A DNA stretch of 64,000 nt, taken from contig JAWLAG010000001.1 in assembly GCA_041395505.1 (NCBI GenBank), forward strand, positions 1,302,001-1,366,000, given 5' to 3'. Below, one piece after another: positions 1 through 9,619 of this stretch (position 1 is its first letter; each line of letters opens with the position of its first letter). A program made the translations under genes and the position numbers. The stretch comes from Steroidobacteraceae bacterium (GTDB taxonomy: Bacteria; Pseudomonadota; Gammaproteobacteria; Steroidobacterales; Steroidobacteraceae). Below the pieces are notes generated by a model. It did no database searches and was not told the DNA's origin. It saw only the letters and a list, made by a program, of their open reading frames with translations.

Positions 1-1703
1 ACGATTTATTGTTGCGCGGCGATACCGCCAATGATGCGAAGCTCCTGCCTGGCGATGCGATATTCATTCCGCCGGTCGGCGCGACGGTCGCTTTGGATGG
101 CGAAGTCAAGCGCCCCGCAATTTACGAGCTCAAGGGCCAGACAGCACTTGCCGATGTCATCGCACTGGCGGGCGGGTTCACTGTCGATGCCGACGCTACA
201 CATGTCTCGCTGACACGCGTCGATGCCGAGCGGCGACGTGTGGTTATGGATGTCGACCTTACGACGGCCGCAGCGCGCAACACCACGGCAAGTAATGGCG
301 ATATTCTGCGGGTCAATCGTCTGCGACCCCAGATCGATGAGGGTGTGGTCACACGCGGGCACTTGCATCGACCTGGTGTACATGCTTGGCGGCCCGACCT
401 TCGCATCAGCGATGTCATTCCAACGATCGACGAGCTTCGGCCGGGAGCGGACCTGCACTACGTCCTTATTCGGCGCGAGTTGCCGCCTGACCGACGAATA
501 GCAGTATTCTCTGCGGATCTCGAGGCCGCCATGCGGTCGCCGGGGTCCGAGAAGGACATCCCCCTCCAGCCACGTGACGAGATCACGGTTTTCGATTTCG
601 AGTTGGGTCGCGCGAGAGTGATCCGACCGCTCCTAGATGAACTCAGATTACAGTCGCAGGCTAGCCAGCCGACCGAAATTGTTCGCGTCACAGGCCGCGT
701 CAAAGTGCCCGGCGAGTATCCGCTGGAACCCGGCATGCGCATCGCAGATCTCGTTCGCGCCGGCGGCGGCCTCGAGGATTCGGCTTACGTTGGCGAGGCG
801 GAACTCACGCGATACGAGGTGAACGGCAGCGACGGTCAGACTGCGGAACTGCGAGATATCAATCTCGAGGCAGCGCTGCGCGGCGATAATACGGCCAACC
901 TGGAGTTGCAGGCCTTTGACAGCCTGATCGTCAAGGAAGTGCCGGAGTGGGGTGTCAAGGAGGAAGTTGCAGTCGAAGGCGAGGTTCGCTTTCCAGGGCG
1001 CTATTCGATTCGCAGAGGCGAGACCTTGCGCTCGATACTCGAGCGTGCGGGTGGATTGACGCAGCTCGCGTTCCCGGAAGGTGCTGTTTTCACGCGCGAA
1101 GAACTGCGCGAGCGCGAACAGAAGCAACTCGATCAGCTGGGACAGCGATTGCAGGGCGATCTCGCGACACTGGCGCTGCAAGGTGCTGCCGCCAACCAGG
1201 CACAGGCCGGCACGGCACTCAGTGTTGGCCAGTCGCTTCTGGCGCAGCTGCAGTCGACCAAAGCCGTCGGCCGGCTCGTCATCGATGTCAATCGCGTGCT
1301 CACCGGCCCGGTCGGTGGTGTCGGAGATATTGTGCTTCGCAGCGGCGACCGGTTAATGATTCCGAAGCGTCGCCAGGAAGTCACCGTGCTGGGAGAAGTG
1401 CAAAACGCAACGTCGCATTTTTACCGACCGGATCTCGAGCGTGACGACTACATCGCGTTGAGTGGCGGGACAACGCGCAAGGCCGACCGCGGCAGGATCT
1501 ACGTTGTGCGCGCTGATGGCAGCGTGGTGGGCCGCAATTCCAGTGGCTGGTTCAGGCGCGCGAGTAATATCGACATTCGACCGGGAGATACAGTCGTCGT
1601 GCCGCTTGACACGGAACGCATTCCGCGGCTTCCGTTCTGGACCGCTGTCACGCAGATTCTATATAACATTGCTATTGCCGCGGCAGCGGTGAAGACGTTC
1701 TAG
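1..1703 (+). CDS. SLBB-repeat polysaccharide export protein, 5' partial
   Basis: This reading frame is already open at base 1, so the N-terminus (signal peptide and Poly_export domain) lies outside the window; the TTG at 9 is only an internal codon. The visible 560 or so residues hold several SLBB-type modules, recognisable by repeated 'V.GEV..PG.Y.L..G..L.D.I..AGG' patterns near residues 28, 230, 325 and 460. The protein ends in a hydrophobic helix (WTAVTQILYNIAIAAAA), as Wza-type channels do. It probably forms the outer-membrane exit channel for the polysaccharide made by the downstream genes. The Wzz-like gene follows 56 bases later. Its base composition is GC-rich like the chromosome, in contrast to the genes that follow. 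Family assignment is firm; the exact subfamily is not. Confidence 0.85.
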   Translation, partial: DLLLRGDTANDAKLLPGDAIFIPPVGATVALDGEVKRPAIYELKGQTALADVIALAGGFTVDADATHVSLTRVDAERRRVVMDVDLTTAAARNTTASNGDILRVNRLRPQIDEGVVTRGHLHRPGVHAWRPDLRISDVIPTIDELRPGADLHYVLIRRELPPDRRIAVFSADLEAAMRSPGSEKDIPLQPRDEITVFDFELGRARVIRPLLDELRLQSQASQPTEIVRVTGRVKVPGEYPLEPGMRIADLVRAGGGLEDSAYVGEAELTRYEVNGSDGQTAELRDINLEAALRGDNTANLELQAFDSLIVKEVPEWGVKEEVAVEGEVRFPGRYSIRRGETLRSILERAGGLTQLAFPEGAVFTREELREREQKQLDQLGQRLQGDLATLALQGAAANQAQAGTALSVGQSLLAQLQSTKAVGRLVIDVNRVLTGPVGGVGDIVLRSGDRLMIPKRRQEVTVLGEVQNATSHFYRPDLERDDYIALSGGTTRKADRGRIYVVRADGSVVGRNSSGWFRRASNIDIRPGDTVVVPLDTERIPRLPFWTAVTQILYNIAIAAAAVKTF

Positions 1704-1759
1704 CATGACATACTGGTTTGAAAGCAATTTTGGTCGCGCATGCGGGTCGAAAGTAGCCA

Positions 1760-2683
1760 ATGGCGGTGTACGTGGCGGACTCTGACAAACCACCGATTCG
1801 TCGCGTTGTATATCTGGTGCAACCGGATACAGTAACAAACGCGCATGAGTTGTTTGGAGAATTTCTTTCGATCGTTTCTGAGAAGAGAATTCACTGCGCT
1901 TTGATTGTGATCCTCGCTACTTCAATCGGTATCCTTTATTCGCTCGTCGCGCCTGTCATGTATCGCAGCGAACTAACTTTGCTCCCGAATGAGAGCCAAG
2001 GGGGCGTACAGATTGGTGGCCAATTAGGCGAGCTTGGTGGACTTGCCAGTTTGGCGGGGTTGAAGCTCGGCTCTACTCGGAGCGAAGAACCGTTAGCCGT
2101 ACTGCGGTCCAGAGGTTTTGCGGCTCGTTTTATTGAATCACGCTCACTTGTGGAGCCTATAAATACCGCAGCCAATTGGTTTCCGCATTTCTGGTCGAGA
2201 CGGCAACCCGATATTCGAGACGCAGTGGACGAATTCACAGACAATCTCGTGCAAATCGATGTGAGCACGAAAACCGGCTTGATCACAGTCGCAGTCAGTT
2301 GGAAAGACCCGATAGAGGCCGCCAATTGGGCCAACGGAATGGCACGCCAAATTAATGCCGAGATGCGACAACGTGCCCTTGACGAGTCAACTCGGAATAT
2401 CGGTTATTTGCGAGAAAAGCTGAAGACGGAAACCATAGTATCTTTGCAGCAGTCGATGGGGCGAGTATTGGAATCGGAGCTTCAAAAAGTCATGTTTGCC
2501 GCAGGAAGCGATCAATATGCGTATCGGATCGTTGATGCAGCAGAGATTCCAAAAGAGCGCTCTCAACCAAAGCGTGTGTTGATTGCCCTGTTATCGTTTC
2601 TGTCAGGTGCCTTAGGCGCGTTTGTCTGGTTGCTGACTCAGTTGACGCCACGGCAGCGGTCTCAAGAAGAAGCAAGTCTGTAA
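1760..2683 (+). CDS. Wzz/GNVR-type polysaccharide chain-length determinant
   Basis: The 307-residue protein has the topology of polysaccharide co-polymerases: a first membrane segment at about residues 43-63, a periplasmic domain, and a second membrane segment near 275-297 ending in a short cytoplasmic tail. The residues after the first helix (PVMYRSELTLLP) resemble the start of the Wzz domain. No kinase domain is attached, so it would act with the Wzy candidate to set chain length. It sits between the SLBB export gene and the amidotransferase gene in the same direction. The sequence becomes AT-richer here. The start at 1760 is an ATG; a later start would also keep both helices. Confidence 0.85.
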   Translation: MAVYVADSDKPPIRRVVYLVQPDTVTNAHELFGEFLSIVSEKRIHCALIVILATSIGILYSLVAPVMYRSELTLLPNESQGGVQIGGQLGELGGLASLAGLKLGSTRSEEPLAVLRSRGFAARFIESRSLVEPINTAANWFPHFWSRRQPDIRDAVDEFTDNLVQIDVSTKTGLITVAVSWKDPIEAANWANGMARQINAEMRQRALDESTRNIGYLREKLKTETIVSLQQSMGRVLESELQKVMFAAGSDQYAYRIVDAAEIPKERSQPKRVLIALLSFLSGALGAFVWLLTQLTPRQRSQEEASL

Positions 2684-2747
2684 TCATCAAGATTCTTCCG
2701 TTCGGTTATTGGTGCCTTCTAATCGGAGGTGCCATGGAGTGTGGCCT

Positions 2748-4742
2748 ATGTGCGGAATTGGCGGTGAATTGCGTTTTGGAAATTCGGGACAGGTCAACGA
2801 AAGGGGGTTGACCGCCATGTCAAAATCTCTAGTGCACCGGGGTCCAGACGGCGACGGGTTGTGGATCGGGCCGGATCGCAATATTGGCCTCGTTCATAGG
2901 CGATTGGCAATCGTCGATCTGACTCACGCCGCTGCACAACCGATGAGCAATGAAGACAAGTCAGTATGGGTATCTTTTAACGGCGAGATCTACAATCACT
3001 CCAAGCTGCGTACTGAGTTAGTTGGGTTCGGCCACCGATTCGTAACCGATCATTCTGATACCGAGGTAATCGTGCATGGGTATGAGCAGTGGGGGCTCAA
3101 CGGTTTGGTTCAGAGATTGTCAGGTGACTTCGCAATTGCACTCTGGAGTCAGACGGAAAATACACTTCATCTGATCCGAGATCGAATCGGTGTAAAACCC
3201 CTTTACTTCGCCTTCGTGCCTGGCGGTGTTTTATTTGCATCAGAAATAAGGGCAATACTTGCGCGCGACAACGTCAGCACCAATTTGAATGCCGCAGCTC
3301 TGAACCATTATTTGACGTTCATGTCTGTCCCAGCGCCTCTGACGATGTTCGAAGGAGTCCACAAGCTGCCGGCAGGGTTCCATATGTCAATCAATTCCAT
3401 GGGTCTAAGCAAGATCCTACGCTACTGGGACGCGGTGCCTATCGGTTCGCGGTTTGGACAAGATTGTAAGCACACGAAGCTCAAGAAAAATGAATTGGTC
3501 GAGCATGTCAGACAGAAATTCACCGATGCTGTCGCCGACCGTTCGGACTCCGATGCGAAGCAGGGTGTATTCCTGTCCGGTGGGGTTGATTCCAGCGCTA
3601 TTGTAGCGACACTCGCTAGCCAGTCGCACGAACCAATCCAAACGTTTACGGTGGGCTACAGCGATTATCAAGAGAATAATGAATTAGTACCAGCGCACCG
3701 AATTGCCGAGCGATTCGCGACGCAGCACCATGAAGTCGTTATTGACAGCGTCGATATGATGAATTACCTGGGTGCGCTAACCAAAACACAAGATGAACCA
3801 ATAGCGGATTGGGTGTGTATTCCGTTGTATTTCGTGTCAAAGCTGGCACGCGACAGTGGCGTCAAAGTGGTGCATGTCGGAGAGGGGTCAGACGAGCAGT
3901 TTGTCGGTTATCAGCATTACTTCACGTATGAAAAAGTCTATCGTTATTTTTTTCGCGCGTTGGCCGTAGCGCCAAAATGGCTCAAGCGAGCGCTATTGCG
4001 CGGCAGCGATGTGGTGTCAAAATGCGGTTCTTCGTTTGACCAGCACGTGGAGTTCCTGCGGCGTGCTGCATTAGGTCAAGAGTTGTTCTGGGGTGGCGCG
4101 TCAGTATTTTTGAACTCGCAAAAATCAAGATTGGTCACCGACGCATTGATAGATCGCATACGCGCTCAGAAGTCACAACTAAATCTGAGTGATTTCTCTG
4201 CGAACAACGCATTATCTCCGGATACCTATGACGTCGTTAGAGATATCTACGCGGTCTATGGCCGGTCAAACTTCAATGGCGGGTTTTTTGCTCGATTAGC
4301 CTACAACGAGCTCAAATTACGACTACCAGAGTTATTGTTGATGCGTGTAGATAAGGTGACAATGTCGACATCAGTGGAAGCAAGGGTGCCATTTCTGGAT
4401 CACAGACTTGTGGAATTCACGATGAATCTTTGTGATTCCCAAAGAGTCGGCTACGGCGAATCGAAGTACTTGCTAAAACAAGCTCTGACCAATTTGCTTC
4501 CAACTGAAACTTTAGCGGCAAAAAAAAGTGGCTTCCAAGCGCCCATGGATAAATGGTTGCGAGGAGAATTTGGACGATACGCTGAATCACGCATTAATTC
4601 GAGCCGATTGATCTCGAATGGCTATCTGAATTCTCCCTACATCAAGGGCCTGTTTGATGCACATCGGCGCGGTACGGATCTAGCGGCAAAAATTTGGACG
4701 CTTTTCAATCTGGTGGAATGGGAAGCGCATTGGATTGGCTAG
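2748..4742 (+). CDS. asnB: Asparagine synthase-like glutamine amidotransferase
   Basis: The frame is open from 2709, but the true start is the ATG at 2748: it gives Met-Cys-Gly-Ile, and in this family Cys2 is the N-terminal nucleophile of the glutaminase domain. A GGAG lies 8 bases upstream. The 664 residues contain the type 2 glutamine amidotransferase domain (about 1-210) and an asparagine synthase domain with the PPi-loop motif SGGVDSSA. The family makes asparagine from aspartate, ATP and glutamine, but copies in polysaccharide loci are widely thought to amidate other carboxylates such as uronic acids. That role is inferred from context here. The gene is part of the AT-rich cassette, 11 bases before a heparinase-fold gene. 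Confidence 0.85.
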   Translation: MCGIGGELRFGNSGQVNERGLTAMSKSLVHRGPDGDGLWIGPDRNIGLVHRRLAIVDLTHAAAQPMSNEDKSVWVSFNGEIYNHSKLRTELVGFGHRFVTDHSDTEVIVHGYEQWGLNGLVQRLSGDFAIALWSQTENTLHLIRDRIGVKPLYFAFVPGGVLFASEIRAILARDNVSTNLNAAALNHYLTFMSVPAPLTMFEGVHKLPAGFHMSINSMGLSKILRYWDAVPIGSRFGQDCKHTKLKKNELVEHVRQKFTDAVADRSDSDAKQGVFLSGGVDSSAIVATLASQSHEPIQTFTVGYSDYQENNELVPAHRIAERFATQHHEVVIDSVDMMNYLGALTKTQDEPIADWVCIPLYFVSKLARDSGVKVVHVGEGSDEQFVGYQHYFTYEKVYRYFFRALAVAPKWLKRALLRGSDVVSKCGSSFDQHVEFLRRAALGQELFWGGASVFLNSQKSRLVTDALIDRIRAQKSQLNLSDFSANNALSPDTYDVVRDIYAVYGRSNFNGGFFARLAYNELKLRLPELLLMRVDKVTMSTSVEARVPFLDHRLVEFTMNLCDSQRVGYGESKYLLKQALTNLLPTETLAAKKSGFQAPMDKWLRGEFGRYAESRINSSRLISNGYLNSPYIKGLFDAHRRGTDLAAKIWTLFNLVEWEAHWIG

Positions 4743-4753
4743 AATGATCATGA

Positions 4754-6832
4754 GTGATGACAAAATCTACCGCTTGGCTGAGTAGGATATTGGCCAAATG
4801 CGTTCGCTACAGACGACGCATTATCGAGGCAGGGATATCGCAAAGTCTTTACATAGCCCTGATGCGACTATCGGGACTTATGCTCTTGCCCCTTGCTTAT
4901 TACGATCGATTGTTTCTTCGAATCTTTCCGCCGCCGAAATTCGCGACACCCACGCTTGGCTCACGGTCCGGAACTGATCGGACATTTGCGTTTCTATGGC
5001 ATGCCAGAGACCTGGAAAAAATTGCTGCCAGAAATGATAGGCGGCTCGATTCGAATGGCTTCAAACAAGATGCTCTGAATCGAGCAGATAAGGCCTGGGC
5101 TGGTGAAATCAACTTCCTGGGCTGGGGCAAGATCGCACTGCCGGTATTTGAATCCTGGCATACAGACACATTCACGCGGACAACTTGGACCTCGCGTTTC
5201 CACAAATTTGTCGACACCGTACGTCCGCATGATCGATGCGACGTCAAGCGTCCATGGGAGCTAAGTCGGTTGCAATTTCTTGTCTGGTACGGGCAGGCAT
5301 GGGTTCATAGCGGCAAGGATTGTTACATAGAATATTTTTGGCGGACTCTCAGGCACTGGTTAATTTCAAATCCTCACGGTTTTGGGGTGAATTGGGCTTG
5401 TTCGATGGAGGTCGCTATTAGAGCAATTAACGTTGCCGTTGCTGCGAATCTGTTTGATGGAGCACTAACCAAGAACGAATGTCGCTGGATACGCAAATTG
5501 TTATCTCAACATTACAGACACATCAAATTCAATCTGGAGATCAGCGATAAGAACGGCAATCATTATTTCTTTGATTGGCTTGGGTTGGCGCTGTTGGGAA
5601 CTGTGTTGCATGGTCGATCGGACGCGCAAACGGTGCGAGATATTGAATTATTCATAGACGTTGCGCTCAATCAATTTCACGATGATGGGGTGCACGTTGA
5701 GAACGCGTCGGGCTATCACCGTTTCGTTTTGGAAGGACTTGCGATTTTTCTGCTTTGCGAGAAAAGAAATGGTTATGGAGTCCCCGAGAAATTGGCTACT
5801 TGCTTTGCCAAAGCCTCCCGCTTCTTGAGTGACATTTGCAATTCTAATGGCGAGTATCCGATTATCGGGGATGCTGATAGTGGCAATCTTCTGCGTTTGT
5901 CAGATGTCGCAGGAAATAACGCTGGACCTTTGCTTGCAATTTGCCGGCGACTTTTGGCGGACATGCCGTCGAGTGCGTGTCATCGATTCGAAGAGGAGCT
6001 ATGGCTGTTTGGCGCGAATGTCGATTCTAAGGAGCCACAGCTGGCAAATGTGCGGGTGCCAAATGACGCCTCGCCGGAACGTCGTGTTGCAGCGTATTCA
6101 GATGGCGGGTTTTTCGTTTTCAGAACCGAGGGGTGCGCGCTTGTAGTCAGATGCGGTTCGAGCGGCCTTGATGGTCGCGGAAGCCATGACCATAATGATC
6201 AACTTTCAGTGTTTGTAGAGTTGTTTGGTGTGCCCTTTGTCGTTGATCCAGGTACTTTTAGTTATACCGGCCTGTCGGGGTTGCACAAGGCGGATTTGCT
6301 TACAAGTCGGCACTCGACCGTGGTTGTTGACGAGCTGGAGCAGGCTCCGATTGTGCGGGGATCTGTAATGAGCACCGTTCGGTCCGTTACGGCAACGTGC
6401 GAGCGGTGCGCCCTCGAGGAAAAAAACAAGTTCATGTTTGAAGGCACGATTTGCTGCTACGGAGGAAAAAAGGCGGCCTTTCGACATACAAGGCAAGTAG
6501 CAACGTTGATTGAAGAGCTGTGTCAAGTTCGTTTTTCCATAGTGGACACGGTTTGGGCCCCGGTACATGACCAAACACAAATAGCAGCAAGCTTTCAAAT
6601 CGATCCGCGGTGGCAACTCGACGGCGTAGAGGCAAGGGCGGTTCAATTTCGGTTACGGCACGCTACTGCACGAATTGAGATTGCTGATGCGAATTCGAGC
6701 CTTAGCGTACGCAGAGACTATGTATGCCCTGAGTATGGAGCAGCACATGAATCGCATCTTGTGCGTATCTCAACCAGTGCTAGCAAGATTATTACGCTTG
6801 AATCGAGAATACAGGCCGCATTGCACAAATAG
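4754..6832 (+). CDS. Heparinase II/III-family protein, first copy
   Basis: The 692-residue protein has an alpha-toroid N-terminal half and a beta-sandwich C-terminal half with the family signature around GSHDHNDQLSVF and VDPGTFSYTG, followed by SRHSTVVVDE. Proteins of this fold cleave uronic-acid-containing polysaccharides by beta-elimination. Within biosynthetic loci they may trim or edit the nascent polymer, though some may have another activity. No clear cleavable signal peptide is visible; a hydrophobic stretch lies near residues 28-45. GTG at 4754 and ATG at 4757 are both possible starts. A second, different heparinase-fold gene lies at 14.2 kb. Fold assignment is firm; substrate is unknown. 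Confidence 0.8.
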   Translation: MMTKSTAWLSRILAKCVRYRRRIIEAGISQSLYIALMRLSGLMLLPLAYYDRLFLRIFPPPKFATPTLGSRSGTDRTFAFLWHARDLEKIAARNDRRLDSNGFKQDALNRADKAWAGEINFLGWGKIALPVFESWHTDTFTRTTWTSRFHKFVDTVRPHDRCDVKRPWELSRLQFLVWYGQAWVHSGKDCYIEYFWRTLRHWLISNPHGFGVNWACSMEVAIRAINVAVAANLFDGALTKNECRWIRKLLSQHYRHIKFNLEISDKNGNHYFFDWLGLALLGTVLHGRSDAQTVRDIELFIDVALNQFHDDGVHVENASGYHRFVLEGLAIFLLCEKRNGYGVPEKLATCFAKASRFLSDICNSNGEYPIIGDADSGNLLRLSDVAGNNAGPLLAICRRLLADMPSSACHRFEEELWLFGANVDSKEPQLANVRVPNDASPERRVAAYSDGGFFVFRTEGCALVVRCGSSGLDGRGSHDHNDQLSVFVELFGVPFVVDPGTFSYTGLSGLHKADLLTSRHSTVVVDELEQAPIVRGSVMSTVRSVTATCERCALEEKNKFMFEGTICCYGGKKAAFRHTRQVATLIEELCQVRFSIVDTVWAPVHDQTQIAASFQIDPRWQLDGVEARAVQFRLRHATARIEIADANSSLSVRRDYVCPEYGAAHESHLVRISTSASKIITLESRIQAALHK

Positions 6833-6870
6833 TATTCGCAAGCGTGCTAGCGAATGGGAGGTGAGAAAAC

Positions 6871-8235
6871 GTGACATTCCTCGGTGGTATCTGTGTGATT
6901 GTCACTCTGACTGGAATAGTCGTTTGCTGGCGAGAGCTAATATTGGCGGCAATTCGCCCGACGCCTGGGGGAGCGGTCCTTTTGACTTCGTTTGCGTATT
7001 TAACCGGCCTCGCTGTTCTAGCGATACGGTCTGCCAGTCCTGCTCTTGAAATGATATACGCAGCGTGTCTGCTAATGTTTGGCGTGTATTGTGCGGGCTA
7101 TTTTATCTGCTCGTTGCGATTCAATTTGAAACTGAAATCGCAGCCGACCATCGTGATCGCCAATGGTCATCAACAGTTCTCAGTCTTCAAGAAGTGGTGC
7201 TTATTTCTACTAGTGGCTTTGTCGGTTGCATATTCGGTTTACCTCGCCGGTTTAGGTTCACTATTGGCTTCTCTATTGTCGTTCGCGATGGGTAATGGCG
7301 ACGGCCAAGCGGTACTGGAACAACGACTTCATTATTCGACCGGGGATCAAGGGTGGCTGGCGCCAGGCTACGTGAAACAACTGCGAGACATACTGCTTCC
7401 TCTTGTTGCGTTGATTCTTCTATTTACGATTCGGCGCAAAACAGCAACATTCTTGCTGACTAGCGCTATTGTGCTCGCAACTGTGGTGCCGCTGCTGCTG
7501 GCAAGTGGACAACGCGGGCCTCTTGTTCTGTTTGCTTTGGGAATGTCATACGCCGCGATAGGCGCGAATAGAAATAGAGTGGTTAGTACAAAAGCAATTT
7601 TTGCGCTCGTTGTAGTCAGTCTTTTCGTGATATCAACCGCTTTCATCCTTGTCACTCGTTCGTTTGCATCTCGTGGCTATGACGATTCAACAGTTGGTGT
7701 TTTGCTGTTAGACCGGATTGTCACTCGCTTGCCGGAGGAAAATATCGATAGCGCAGGAGTATGGTTGCGTGGCGCGACGTTCCCAGGTGCCGGCTGGGTG
7801 TCTGATCTGGCGTCGGTGATGCCCGGTACACAAGAAGGTCTTTCAAATGAACTGCATGCTGAGCTTGGCGGGGGGGCACGTGGGAATTCGGTGCTCGGCC
7901 TGTGGATCGATGTATTTTATAATTTTGGATGGGCTCTTTGTTGTCCTGTGGCGTTGGCCCTCGGATTTAGCGTCGCGCTGTTCAATCATTGGGTCAATAC
8001 GCAGCGCATTAAGTCGGAGATCGCGGAAATTTGCGGCTTATGGATTTCCACGACAATGCTAATGGTGTTGTCGCCGTTCGGGTTTCTGCTGTACGGTCCA
8101 TTCCTGGTGTCCGCGACGCTTTTCGTTGTCGCAAGATTCTCGAGGCCTAGATTGTGTCTGGTGAGGCGGCCAACCAGCGTATTACCAAGTTTAACTACCG
8201 GAGAAAACCCAACGCCAATAAAGTTGGTCAGGTGA
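6871..8235 (+). CDS. Wzy-like O-antigen/capsule polymerase
   Basis: This 454-residue protein is hydrophobic throughout, with about 10-12 predicted membrane helices. A larger polar loop at about residues 255-345 (LPEENIDSAGVWL to ELGGGARGNS) fits the periplasmic loop of Wzy polymerases. Wzy proteins are poorly conserved, so the call rests on topology and on its place between chain-length, flippase and glycosyltransferase genes. It would join undecaprenyl-linked repeat units in the periplasm. The start is GTG at 6871, preceded by a good GGGAGGTGAG ribosome site. An O-antigen ligase-like role is the main alternative. Confidence 0.7.
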   Translation: MTFLGGICVIVTLTGIVVCWRELILAAIRPTPGGAVLLTSFAYLTGLAVLAIRSASPALEMIYAACLLMFGVYCAGYFICSLRFNLKLKSQPTIVIANGHQQFSVFKKWCLFLLVALSVAYSVYLAGLGSLLASLLSFAMGNGDGQAVLEQRLHYSTGDQGWLAPGYVKQLRDILLPLVALILLFTIRRKTATFLLTSAIVLATVVPLLLASGQRGPLVLFALGMSYAAIGANRNRVVSTKAIFALVVVSLFVISTAFILVTRSFASRGYDDSTVGVLLLDRIVTRLPEENIDSAGVWLRGATFPGAGWVSDLASVMPGTQEGLSNELHAELGGGARGNSVLGLWIDVFYNFGWALCCPVALALGFSVALFNHWVNTQRIKSEIAEICGLWISTTMLMVLSPFGFLLYGPFLVSATLFVVARFSRPRLCLVRRPTSVLPSLTTGENPTPIKLVR

Positions 8236-8312
8236 TTTTGGAATTGCGGAGATGATACGACACGTAAGAAGATCATCCAACGCCCGTATCTTGGGTAGTC
8301 CGGGTCGAGTCG

Positions 8313-9566
8313 ATGCGGACTGAGCACGTTGGCGGGATAGGCGCGACGATCCGCAATTTCATGGCACTTCACACGCTCGGCGTGCTCGGCCAAACGGCGG
8401 CGGCGCTTACCTATGTAGTGATCACAATTATTTACTCGCGTTCGGACAGCGTCGCTGTGGCAGGCAAGATTGCGGTATCAGTGGGTATGAGTGCTGCTGT
8501 TTTTGCAGTGTCACACTGGGCGCTACAGGCAAATATCATGGTGAAGCCGGAAACGAAAGCGTTTTGTACGGAATATTTCGTGCTGCGCTTTGGCTTTCTT
8601 TGTATTGCTTGTGTCTCATGCTTGGTTGCGCTTCAGTGGTTGGATATTGCATGGTCGATTGCACTTGCGGTTGCTCTGATGCGATGCGCTGATGGTGTTA
8701 TTGATTTGGTATTTGGATTCGACGTGGTCGTCTTTGGAGTCAGTGCGGCTTGGAAAAAATACGCATTTGCGCACGTAGCGAAGTTATTGGCAATTGGAAT
8801 TGTTGGCGCAATCACTCATTTCTATGCCGCGGACTATCTAGGCGCGAGCCTGGCCACTTCGGCGTTTGTATGTGTGGTGGGGGCGATTTATTTGTCTAGG
8901 GGCTACGTAAGGCCAAAGACCATTACTCAAGTGAGCATTTCGCGAATCAGGACGCTCCTGAATTCCGCTCGATGGCTCGCTTTGGCCTCAATTTGCAGTG
9001 CGTTGATCGTATCGTTGCCACGGATTCTTGCTGCTGAGATGTATAGCGGAACAGAACTCGGGGTAATTGGCGTTGCTCTTACAGTAGTCGGCACGTTTGG
9101 ATTGATTTTTTACACGTCTTGGACTCGGTTTGCACGGATGTTGAGTGCGACACGGACACGTGCAAGTACCGTACGATCTCTTGCAATTGAGATATTCGCT
9201 TGGGCTCTGGTGTTGGCGGTCCTCGCGCTTGGAGTCTTGCCGGAAGCAACTGCATATATATTCAAGATCGATTCCGCAGAGCAAATAGTCGAGATTCGTT
9301 CAACTATCCTTGCAGGCGTCATCTTTTTTTCAGGTATGGCTTTTGTCAATCTTTATAAGGTCACTACGGCTCGGTGGATGGAAGCAGTCACTTATCTTAT
9401 CGCGGCACTTTGCATCACTGTACTTTCATATTGTCCTGGCCCATTGCGCAATATGCCATCGCTACTCGTGCTCGGAGGCATTCTGATGTTTGGCATTTCG
9501 ATCCCCGCATTGAAGATGGCTCTATTAAGGGTTCCAGATAATTTGCAGCGCGATTGTCAATCGTGA
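8313..9566 (+). CDS. Wzx-like polysaccharide flippase
   Basis: The 417-residue protein has 12 or so hydrophobic segments spaced along its length, as in the MOP/MATE-like polysaccharide transporters. It begins with the usual short cytoplasmic stretch before the first helix (HTLGVLGQTAAALTYVVI). It would flip lipid-linked repeat units across the inner membrane for the Wzy candidate just upstream. ATG at 8313 is used here; ATG at 8361 would also leave the first helix intact. Sequence conservation in this family is low, so topology and neighbours carry the call. Confidence 0.7.
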   Translation: MRTEHVGGIGATIRNFMALHTLGVLGQTAAALTYVVITIIYSRSDSVAVAGKIAVSVGMSAAVFAVSHWALQANIMVKPETKAFCTEYFVLRFGFLCIACVSCLVALQWLDIAWSIALAVALMRCADGVIDLVFGFDVVVFGVSAAWKKYAFAHVAKLLAIGIVGAITHFYAADYLGASLATSAFVCVVGAIYLSRGYVRPKTITQVSISRIRTLLNSARWLALASICSALIVSLPRILAAEMYSGTELGVIGVALTVVGTFGLIFYTSWTRFARMLSATRTRASTVRSLAIEIFAWALVLAVLALGVLPEATAYIFKIDSAEQIVEIRSTILAGVIFFSGMAFVNLYKVTTARWMEAVTYLIAALCITVLSYCPGPLRNMPSLLVLGGILMFGISIPALKMALLRVPDNLQRDCQS

Positions 9567-9619
9567 CCGCACGGCAACAAATTCAGACAACGATGGCCTT
9601 TGCGGGTGCCAATTAGTCG

